From assembly GCA_037176725.1 (NCBI GenBank), contig JAZBRS010000039.1:28122001-28186000 (forward strand): a stretch of DNA of 64,000 bases, given 5' to 3'. Origin of the DNA: Posidonia oceanica (lineage: Eukaryota > Streptophyta > Magnoliopsida > Alismatales > Posidoniaceae). The notes under the pieces were generated by a model. That model saw nothing but the letters and a program-made list of their open reading frames with translations. It had not been told where the DNA came from and made no database searches. Every line of letters starts with the position of its first letter. Positions within the stretch are counted from its first letter, which is position 1. Both the position numbers and the translations under genes were made by a program. Of this stretch, positions 10,304 to 19,480 are shown piece by piece.

Positions 10304-11689
10304 TTTTCCTTTCTTTTTCTTTTTTTTCTTTTCTTTTAGTTTTTTTTGTTTATGCTTTTCTCTTTTTTTTTCTTTTCCCTTTTTTCTTTTGCTTTCTCCT
10401 TCTTTTTTTCTTTTTTTTCTAGACTATTACAGAAGATTAAAAAGAAATTACAGACTCAAGTAACACTAATTAATATAGACTCGATGGAATGAAAGAAGAT
10501 CAACAGGAACTAAAATAGTTTGTGCTTACAACCTTGTGAATGGTAATATATATAAACCCTTGCAAGCAATGCACTGAAACGAAAGGTCCCTTGTAGTTGC
10601 CTGTAATACAAGCGGCCAAACAAGTCACCAGTTTCACTAGCAGTTGAGCGAGGCGCCTTCTGAACAGGCGGCTATGCCTCTTGTTCAGTCAGCAAACCAG
10701 GACTGTCTTGGACAGACCACGCAACAGTCGGAAAAAATAATAAAAACAGGTTTCAAACAGTGCATTGTTTTTACTTGTTTAAGTGTTTAATTAATAGTTT
10801 GATTAATTAAACCTACATGGGTCACAAGTAACTGGGATTGGTTGGCTTTAGGGTACTCCTCCTTGACCTTCTTTAGGGTCCACCAAGAGGGGCCTAGATG
10901 GGGGGCTTGTCTCTCTAAAGAGGGACCCTCCACCTAGGATTCTGTCCTTAGGCTCGACACTTAACAAACCACAAATTAGGAAGTAAACACGAAATACTAA
11001 AGTGTAAAGTATCTACCAAGTTTTACTATTGACTCAGGGAGAGAGAGGAGTCAACAACAACACTTGGGACCCCTTGAGATCTTGATCTAACAATTGCAGT
11101 TAACGCTGAGTATGGGAGAGCAACTTGCACTGGCCCAGGTTCGCTAAGGTTAACTGTTCTAGCTAGAGGAAGACTTCCTCAAGGAACTTCAACTTTAATA
11201 CTAAACAATTATTTTCCACCTTAAGGGTGGACACAAGCAATTCTAAAAATCATTAAAAACAGAAAACTAGGACATAGTGGACAGGGATAATTGTTTTTTT
11301 TTTTTTTTAAATGCTACTGCAGGTCTAAAAATACAACACAGAAAATAGGAAAAAAACCAAAGATCTGTAGTAAAAAAAAGGGACTAGGTGGAGTCGCCTG
11401 TGTGAATGGCGTCTCTGTCAGTCGCCTTCTGGAGGTGCGACTAGGACAGGTGCTTCTAGGACAGGCAGCTCGCAGCACAGTCTTCTGACCTCAGTAAAAT
11501 AGTCCCAACTGTTGGAGCTTGGGATTTTACTGATGTTAGAAATAGAAAAAAATGAGAAAAGATTTGGGGTACCGTGAAAACCTAAACGCACGATCACCCG
11601 AACTGAAAAAACTACTCCTAGATCTATGAGAATAATGAAAAGGAAGGAAGGAATTGACTTACGTAGCATGGGGGTTGGCTAAAGCCAAG
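10304..11689 (-). other. Untranslated leader of element E
   Basis: This stretch lies between the presumed primer-binding site and gag on the minus strand. It has no coding signal. It contains a 120-bp T/C-rich run (10300-10425; A/G-rich in the element sense) directly before gag. Near 11390-11460 it has AGTCGC / GCGACT inverted repeats of the same type as the array in 27100-27600. Confidence 0.5.
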
Positions 11690-11706
11690 TCCCACCATGA
11701 TCGCCA
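11690..11706 (-). other. Candidate primer-binding site of element E
   Basis: Read on the minus strand, TGGCGATCATGGTGGGA directly follows what looks like an LTR end. It starts with TGG, as expected for pairing with a tRNA CCA end. The matching tRNA was not identified. Confidence 0.35.
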
Positions 11707-11769
11707 ATTTTTCTATAGTGTGGAATTTGCGAGGGGGGGTGTTTAAAGAAGATGTCGGCGCCTCCACGT
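11707..11769 (-). mobile_element. Element E 5' LTR, gag-proximal piece
   Basis: Only 63 bp lie between the candidate primer-binding site and the insertion point of A1. Removing A1 and one copy of its duplication joins this piece to 26463, which gives one continuous sequence on the minus strand. Confidence 0.45.
11765..11769 (+). repeat. Target-site duplication of A1, left copy (CACGT)
   Basis: CACGT directly precedes the first base of the A1 LTR and recurs directly after its last base (26458-26462). A perfect 5-bp duplication is the normal Ty3/gypsy integration footprint. Confidence 0.9.
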
Positions 11770-12000
11770 TGTAGACACCCCATTTTGACAGCCTAGAAGT
11801 TGGTGATTTTTCCTGCAGGCTCGTTTGGACTCTGGAATGGCACTCTTTTTCAGATTAACCCATTTCTAACCCATTTCCACCCAAAACCTTACCTAAACAC
11901 AAGCCAAGCCTTTTTACACCTTTTTAAACCCTTTCCAAGCCCAAGCCAAAGCCCTTTTCAGCCTTTTGCCTCTTGGGTAAGTTGTACGTAGGAATAGGCA

Positions 12001-14299
12001 GCGTCCAACATTGGATGCGCCCTGTGCTAGTGTCCAACGTTGGATGCCTTCTGTTTTTGCGTCCAACGACTTAGTTGCAGCAATGGCTGTTCCACCACCT
12101 TTGGCTCACCTCCCGTCCACTCCACCACCCCTCCGCACTTACTACCCATCCTCTCATGCACTCCAGGCCATCCACTACCTTCCAAGGCCGAGTAAGTGCA
12201 CTTACTAGCCATCTCTTTCGCCTCAGCCCGTTTCCCGCTCTCCTTCTTCTCACTGCCATTCGCCGCCGGGTTCTCTGCCACCAGCGACTCCAGTGCCACC
12301 TTCTGACAAGCCCATGCCCTCCTCCTACCATTCCTCGTGCCTTCCCCTCACCCAGAGCCTGTACTATTGCCTGCCAAACCTGCCAATTCGGCCTACCAAA
12401 GCCGCTGCCTTGCACCCAAACCCATGCACCCATTCAACAAAATAGCTCCAAGCAGCCGTCTTCACCAGAAGACATAGACCAGCACAACCCTCCTCTCCGC
12501 AATTCACCACCTATAGAGTGAAGACCAAACTTCGACCTTCACTTCCAGACCTTCGGCGCCCTCTCCCGTGCCCCCAGCAAGCCACACGACCTTGCCGGAG
12601 TTAGCCTACCGCCAGCTTCCGTAGCACCGGCCGTGAGTGCGACACGCGGTTCCAGGCTGTGCACAGGTAGGTTCTCGCTTCCCTTAGCTAGTGCACGCAC
12701 GTAGTAACATGCTAGGATAGTTATTACACATGCACGCCACCTTGGTTGGTCAGAATTGGCTCGGCCTCCGGCAGCGAGGTCGGGGAGATTGGTGGCCCGA
12801 TCTGGCCATCCATTTCCAGCTCCAAACACATCAGCGTGTTTGTCTCGTACCCCTCTTGCTTCCTGGATCCTTGGATTCTAGTTTTGGATCGTTTTGGCCG
12901 CCATTCTTGGCCAGGAGGATCTTCAATCTGTTGGACGCCCAGGCTGGTGCATCCAACGTTGGATGCGGCAGTAGCCAGCGTCCAACACCTTGCCTTGTTT
13001 GCCTTTGCTCTTGCTTTAAAGCTTGCCATGCCTTGCTGATTGCTTGCCTTTTATGAGTGTGTGCTGCATGCCTTCCTTACATGTTTGCAGATGCTTTGCC
13101 ATGCTTGCCTTTTGCTTTGATCCTTGCTTGAATCATTTTTGCATGCTTTAAGTCATCTTGCTGTCTGCCTGCGTTGGACGCCTGGGTGAGCCACGTCCAA
13201 CGTTGGATGCTGGTTCATCTAGCGTCCAACATGCCTGCTAGTTCATACTTGCTGCCATGCTTGCATCTTGCCTCTTTTGATGTTTATTCATGATCCATGC
13301 ATGCTTAGCGATGCCTGGCCTCTATGGCACCCATGTTTAGGCATCTTAATCTCTTCTCAAGTTGCATGCCTTTTTTCTTGGATTTTTATCCTTTACTCTT
13401 ATGCATGCTCTCTTTTTATTTGCTTCTTTTGGTTTATATGCTTGGTATGTACGCTTTTCCTTGATCTGGCATGTCGTCAGTAGCTTGCATGCATGTTAGG
13501 TGGGTTTAGAGCTCAGCTCCCCCTTAGCAGGTGGGTTTTGCATTCTGCAGGTGTTGGACGCTAAGGGCTTCAGCGTCCAACGTTGGACGTTGCTGTCACT
13601 AGCGTCTAATGACTCTGCTCATTTGCGTCGGTTTCAAGTATTTGCAAGTTGCTCTAATCCACATGTTTGCATGATTCCTGTGTTTACTTGCTTGCTTTGC
13701 CTTTGTAGCATCTGATCGTCAGCTTTCTTAATTCATATGCTAATTTTATGCAAGTTCTTGTGTGTTTGTGCCTCCCAATGCGTTGTACGCTACTGTTCCT
13801 AGTGTCCAACGTTGGACGCTGGTTTAGCTTGCGTCCAACGCTCTGGTTGGGCTTCATGCCTGGCACATGTTACAGGTGATGTTTTTCTTGGTTTCTTTTG
13901 TATCTTTGCTTGTATGCTTAGTCTATGCCTGCTTACAGTAGCCTTATGCGTGCTTCCATGTTTTATTTATGATTTGTATGCTTGTTTGCTTTGCTGTCCC
14001 TTCTGGCCTGTGTTGGACGCCAGCCTCTCTAGCATCTAACATTGGACGCCATGCCCACGGGCATCCCACACCTTGCTTGCTTTGATTGCTGTCTTTTGTT
14101 TGCCTCTTGCTCTGAGTCTGCTCCCCTATCTGCTCTACAAGTCATGCATCCCATTTTGCTGCATTTCTACATCTGCATCGCATTCATATAGCTTGAATGC
14201 ATCTTTTTAGAAAAACTGCATGCTGTTCACCTTCAGCAGGTGTTGGACGCCAGCAATGCCAGCGTCCAACGTTGGACGCCTAAGTTGCTAGCGTCCAAC
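12001..14299 (+). repeat. Palindrome array in the A1 5' LTR
   Basis: Seven clusters of about 58-68 bp are built as two hairpins back to back: GTTGGACGC - loop - GCGTCCAAC, then GTTGGACGC - loop - GCGTCCAAC. The middle junction forms the 18-bp palindrome GCGTCCAACGTTGGACGC. Clusters lie at 12001-12068, 12930-12986, 13173-13230, 13553-13610, 13782-13839, 14012-14068 and 14242-14299. Palindrome centres from the second cluster on are spaced 244, 380, 229, 230 and 230 bp. The same clusters occur in the A1 3' LTR and the A2 LTR. Confidence 0.85.
12661..12676 (+). promoter_or_regulatory. Splice-donor-like site in the A1 5' LTR
   Basis: CAG|GTAGGT with the GT at 12667 is followed by a CTTCCCTTAGCT motif. 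A donor at the corresponding place occurs in the LTRs of A2, B, C and D. A matching acceptor (TTGGTTTTGCAG) ends at 16235, 142 bp before gag, which would define a 3.57-kb leader intron. This is inference; no transcript data are available. Confidence 0.5.
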
Positions 14300-14429
14300 A
14301 CTTGCAGTTGGCTGAATCCTATTTTAAAACGCCGATTTGGTTTCATTTGCCGTTTTCCGTGTTTTATCGCTACTTATGCCTGCTGCAACCCCCATACATG
14401 CTACCTAACCCCTGTTTCGGTTTTGCACC

Positions 14430-14560
14430 TCACTTTTGCATCGTTTTCCGCACCTTCGCATTGTTTTCCGCACCTTTGCATTGTTTTCCTCGCTTTTGCA
14501 TTGTTTTCCGTGCCTTTGCATCGTTTTCCGTGCTCTCGCATCGTTTTCCGTGCCTGCTTT
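14430..14560 (+). repeat. 24-bp minisatellite in the A1 5' LTR
   Basis: About five units of TTTGCATCGTTTTCCGTGCC type vary mainly at CpG positions. The equivalent array is at 25640-25830 in the 3' LTR. Confidence 0.75.
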
Positions 14561-15221
14561 TGCTTTATCCCTTGCATGTCGTTTGCATTGCCTGGTTTTC
14601 CCTGCAGTTTTGTTTTATCGCCTGCATTTACATTAGGGCTACGATGCTTACTGCCTAGGAGTTCTCACGAACCAGGGTTTGCCCAGTTCGGAACACTAGC
14701 AGCGTTGCTGAGCACATAGATAGCACGTTTATTTCCCATGCACGGTAAGCAGACATTCACTGCATTTAGGCATTAGGCTAGCATTTCCCTGCATTAGCGC
14801 GCGAGATTGCCTAAGAAAGACCGACTCTCGGACGTATCGAGGGTGCCTAACACCTTCCCCGTGCGTAACAGGAGTCCTTACCCTTTCTCTTGGCCCGCAT
14901 CGACCTTTCCTTCATCCTAGGCACGAGTCATAGCATAGCATAGAATAGCATCGCATTGTGTCGCATCGCATCCCTTTGCCCCCTCTTTGCATCCGATTTT
15001 GCATGTCTTTTCATGCATTACCCATGGTTTTCCCTATCTCCCAACTTAATAGACCTGGTGGCAACTCTGATTTGTCTTATCATTTTCTTTTTCTTCTTTT
15101 GCTAGCGTTTCTAAGTCAAGTTTCTTCCCTCGAATCCTACCGCACATAGTGAGCCTATTTTGATCGGTACACGCGAGCTTTGGCATCATGCATGGACGAT
15201 CAGAATTCAGGATTACTACAG

Positions 15222-15239
15222 TGACGACTCCGCTAGGGA
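15222..15239 (+). other. A1 primer-binding site (degraded)
   Basis: TGACGACTCCGCTAGGGA lies one base after the LTR end. Compared with A2 (TGGCGACTCCGCTGGGGA) it carries two G-to-A changes. The intact form resembles the complement of the 3' end of plant tRNA-Arg(ACG), recalled from memory and not checked. Confidence 0.75.
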
Positions 15240-16376
15240 GATGCGAATCATCAATGGATGCTCCGCTGAAGATTCCAGACTCCGGCTTTCGTCTTAGCCT
15301 TCTCGCCTCTTGCTTTTGTGCTTCGCTTGCCTTCTGCTTCTGCTTGCCTTGCTTGCTTACCTACCTGCTTGTTTATTTACTTGCTTTATGCCATGATTGC
15401 TTGCGCTGCTTTATTTTCCTGCCTCACATGCCTAAATATCTGATTGGCGCACTATGCATGCTTTTTGTGTGATATGTGTTTTGTTTTACACAAATACTAT
15501 CTCACCATGCACGCACATACCATGCATACTTGCTTTTTGATATGATAAGTGTTTTCTCTTCACTATCATGTCCACATACACTTGCACATGCCATGCCCAT
15601 GCTTTTTGGCTTGCTGTGTGAATTGCTTGCATGCCATGACTTCTTGTTTTTCTCCCATTCGCATATGCCATGCCTAGGATAGTAGAAACTTGCTTGCTTC
15701 CCTCTTGTTTAATGTAAAATCCACAATAAATCCAAGCAATAACATCTAAGCACAACTAGAGCCAAAACCAGCAATTTTTTCCCCTTGGTTAATAAAACAC
15801 AAGTAAAACGCTCTAAAACATTCGCATCTGCATTTTAGAAAGCATGCATTCTTCTCATCTGAGTCAACCCACAGTCTGAGAAGGATAGTCCCGGTCTCTT
15901 GCACCCAACGCTTTGGCGTGGTGTAAGCTGATCGGTCTGTCCCCCCTTGTCCAGGGGTCACGTCAGTGCTATTGGAGGGTATCACCCATGCTTCTGGCGG
16001 GGTCGAGGCCACCAACGCACCACCCGTTATACCTGAGCTTTGGTAGGGTCGAGACGGGAGCCTTTTTTCTGACCTGGAGTCTGCATAATCCCATTACCCC
16101 TGAGTGCGTCCTAGTAGGTCATCTACTCAAGACATGCATGGTGAGAGAGTGCATATTAGGGCATCCATCTGCATCATGCCACCCCTAATAACTCTTTTTT
16201 GCATCCAACCTCTAACGCATTTATTGGTTTTGCAGGTAGGTGCGGGTTCCTCCAGCTAGGATCCAGAGCGTCCGCCTCTGTCTCTGAGTTGTCTGTCACC
16301 TCCAACAGTAGCTCTCTTTAGGTCTTGTGTCCCTGCCTTCAACCGCAGACCTGTTTGCTTTCGCTAGCCGTCTGCT
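15240..16376 (+). other. A1 untranslated leader with conserved block
   Basis: No coding signal was found. Positions 15840-16060 match the leaders of A2 (46715-46930), B (37460-37650) and C (58245-58450). The block includes GGTCTGTCCCCCCTTG and CACCAACGCACCACCC and is far better conserved than the rest of the leader. A pyrimidine-rich stretch ending in an AG acceptor lies at 16224-16235. Confidence 0.65.
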
Positions 16377-18864
16377 ATGGCCCGGCATACCGGTGAGCCT
16401 CCTTCCTCTTTGGCGTCAAGAGAGATACCAACTTCGGTCTCTCCTTCCCCAGCTTTGGCGTCTCCCGTCTCTTCTCCACTTCTGGTGCAAGAGACTTCCC
16501 AGCCCCTTTATCTAGATCAAGGGTCGACCCTAGCCGACCTGGAGCTTGTCACCGAGTCTGCCGCGGTGACGGCCACTCGGGCTCCAGGAGCGTTGCCTTT
16601 TGTTCCATCCCAAGGCCTTCCTGTCTCGGGAATCTGGCCTTCTACGGCTGCCTCTTGCGTAGGATCCACTCCTATTACTTCCTTGGTTTCTACACCCCCT
16701 TTGGCGAACACCTCTTTGCGTCCCGGCCCGTCGGTCGATGCTTTCTCTGCCTTACAAGCACAACGTTTATTGGCTAAGGCCGATAGGCTGCGAAGCATGG
16801 CTCTCGCACTTGACCCAATTGTGGCCTGCTCTTCCCGCCCAACCCCTGAGTTTCTGGTGTCGCCTTCTGTAGCCCTGCAGGCGCATTACACTACACCTCC
16901 GCCCTTTCCATCGCCTTGGCTCCTCACAGCTCCAGCGATGGGGGTGCATTATCGGCCTCCTGCACCTGCACAGCACTTTGCACTCCATGCAACTCCTTCT
17001 TCTAGTGGCCAGTCTTTTGGATTGGCAGGAGCACAGCACCCCTCAGGCCCATTGCCCGGCACCGTGCCAGTGCAATAGCTGCTGCTCCCCCGCATTGCAC
17101 CTTACAATGCACAGCATATTATCTATCCATCTTCCTTGCATCAGGTTCAGGCTCCTGCATACATAGCACCGCACTTCGCACCCTCGCACGGGTATGCTGG
17201 CCCTCACGCTACGACACCAGGTGGTGTGACGGTGGATCCGGAGGAGCGCTCTCGCGTGACCCACACAGCATACATGGTCCTTGCCTCTACTGCACAACCA
17301 TCGCCGGCAGCAGCCTCAGACACCCTTCTCACCAAGTTGGGCGATCTAATGAGAGCACTTCGTCAAGTGCAAGGCCAGGACCACCAGCTCTACCAATTTT
17401 ACGACCTCTGTCTCTTTCCAGAGGCCACACTCGCTTCGAAGTTCCGCATCCCAGACTTCGATAAATATAATGGTAGAGGTTGTCCTATCTCGCATCTGAA
17501 GGCATATTGTAGGGACCTTGCTCAGCTTCAGGCTGATGAAAGGCTCCTTATCTGCTTGTTCCATAAGAGTTTAACCGGCCTCGCGCTCAGGTGGTTCACA
17601 TCCCTTGACATGGCTGCGGTTCAAACTTGGACTAGTCTTTCTCGGGCTTTCCTTGAGTAATATGCTTTCAACCTCGACTTGACCCCCAAGAGGGAGGATC
17701 TCGTCGCCAACCGGTAGAGGCCCCAAGAGCCATTCGGGGCGTATGTCAGTCGCTGGCGCTTCACAGCCACCCAGATCAGGGATAGACCCTCTGAGGAGGA
17801 TTCTATCGAGATGATCGTTAAAGGGGCACTACCAGCGATTGGGACTCTGCTTTACATCCAGCACATCACTAGTTTTGCATCGCTGATTAGGGCTGGCGCC
17901 CGCGTGAAAAGCTCGCTGTAGAGTGGGCATTTCCCCGCACTTTCTGCATTGGCTAGGCTAGCCAACGACACCAACAATCGCCGCAGCAGCAATAACAGCA
18001 ACAACTCCGCTTCCGACTGCTCCAAGCAGCATGTCGTCGCATGCGCTGATCCTCATGAGGTGCCTGCCTATGCAGAAAGTCAGCCAGACCCCTTTCCGCT
18101 AGTGCATGCACCTATTTATGCACCCACTGCACACACTGTCATCGTTGAGCCGGTGCATCACGTCGCACCAGCTTAGCATGGACAACAGCCTAAGCAGAGA
18201 CGAGTCCGCCGCGCTAAGAGCGACTTCACCCCACTTGGTGAACCGCTAGGCGCCGTCTTTCCCCAGGTTGTGTCGCTTTTGAGGCTCTCGGAAACTCGCC
18301 CGCCACCAAATCCTCTTCCCAGGTGGTACGATGCGAGCAAGCATTGCGATTACCATTGAGCCATGGGGCATTCGACGGATAATTGCCTCACTCTCTGGAG
18401 TGTCGTTCAGGACCTGATTGACAATGAGACCCTCGTTGTCAGTCCACAAGGGGCTGCTCATACACCTGCACTTGCACTTGCACACCCTAGCGTAGCTGGC
18501 CCTTCCTCTTCTGAGCCTACAGGCTTCGAGGATGCCAGAACCTCGGGGGCTTACCCCAATCTTCTTTGAGTGCAGCTCTGCCCCAGTGGGTCCTTCCGAT
18601 CCCATCGGTGCAATCCCCTCTTCCTGTCTCTCCCTGTCTGCCTGGGGGACGCTCGGAAGCACAACAGTAAGATCGACAGCAAGCCCAGTCGCGGCACCAT
18701 CCAGGTCAGCCTCTCCTCCAGCACCAGCAGCCCCAGTGCTCCCTGCACTGCCATCAGCAGATCCAACAGCCCCAATGCTCCCCGCACTGCCGACAGCAGA
18801 TCTCGCCGATAGCATCAATAGCGTAGGGGCAAACCCAGCACCTCCCTCCTGAGGTTGCTGATAG
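16377..18864 (+). pseudogene. A1 gag, degenerate
   Basis: The start codon (MARHTGEPPSS) aligns with the Met at 47252 in A2 and with MAQYVSEP in B and C. A Pro/Ser/Ala-rich N-terminal half is followed by the capsid domain at about 17390-17930 (DKYNGRGCPISHLKAYCRDL, LTGLALRWFTSLDM) and a zinc-knuckle-like motif near 18341-18390 (C-x2-H-x4-H-x4-C). The same frame holds stops at 17076 (TAG), 17658 (TAA), 17715, 17919 and 18174 (TAG), 18358 and 18567 (TGA). Most sit where A2 has CAG, CAA or CGA. The tail after 18567 continues in the +1 frame and ends at a GTAAGT donor-like site (18865). Confidence 0.85.
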
Positions 18865-19480
18865 GTAAGTCTCTCTTACCTCTCTTTTCTTTCCTGCACT
18901 GTCTTTTCTTTTTGTTTTGTTTTGTTTTGTGTTTTCTTGCCATGTCAAAAATCATAAAAAGCATAAAAAACAACAAAAACCCTAAAAAACTTGCATTTTT
19001 TCCTACATGCATTTATCAATTGGACTGATACCCCTAACTATCCGGCAATAGGTTCGTTAGCCTATCATCACAGGGCTGGCAGCCCTAACTGCTCGGTGAT
19101 AAGTCCGTCAACTTATCATTTGGACTGATATCCCTAACTATTCGGTGATAAGTCCGTGAACTTATCACCTGCACATATCAATCACTTTACATGCATACCC
19201 ACCATCTTGCACATATCTGTCATCATGCATTGTCATTTATTACATGTACATATCATTTCTTGCATCCTGTAAAACATAAAGTCAAATAAAAATTAAGAAA
19301 ATAAAAATAGCAAAAATATTTTCTTCGCCTTCCTACTGGTTTCCACTTCTATGTTTTCCTAAACAAAAATCATAAAAATACAAAACCAATGCAAAACCTA
19401 AAAACATGTTTGTCCTTTCCCTTGCTAAAATATACAAAACCCACAAACATTTGTATAATCAGAAACCGGCTTTGGACAAA
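18865..19480 (+). other. A1 post-gag noncoding part with three double-hairpin repeats
   Basis: The part starts with GTAAGT, a consensus splice donor directly after the gag tail, and is otherwise A/T-rich. Three copies of the double-hairpin repeat lie at 19022-19067, 19073-19118 and 19122-19168. The A2 counterpart (49736-50340) has the same arrangement. Confidence 0.6.

Larger units (their letters stand above)
11770..15220 (+). repeat. A1 5' LTR (3451 bp)
   Basis: The LTR starts TGTAGACACCCC and ends TTACTACA just before the primer-binding site. The order of parts is: C/A-rich start; a promoter or 5' UTR-like part with a splice-donor-like site at 12667; a 230-bp periodic palindrome array (12930-14299); a ~24-bp minisatellite (14430-14560); and the conserved 3' module (about 14630-14900) with CTGCCTAGGAGTTCTCACGA and GGGTGCCTAACACCTTCCCC, which is typical of Tat/Ogre LTRs. 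Confidence 0.9.

Noticed and set aside
12075..12521. 148-codon frame conserved in both A1 LTRs (also at 23282-23728)
   Set aside because: Identity follows from the LTR pair being nearly identical there. A2 does not keep the frame, and opposite-strand frames are open too, so low stop density of GC-rich DNA is the cause.
14302..14719. Overlapping Cys/Phe-rich frames in LTRs (also 25462-25903, 35432-36067, 56557-56999)
   Set aside because: Translations of the GTTTTGCGTGCC-type minisatellite in two or three frames; no single frame is favoured.
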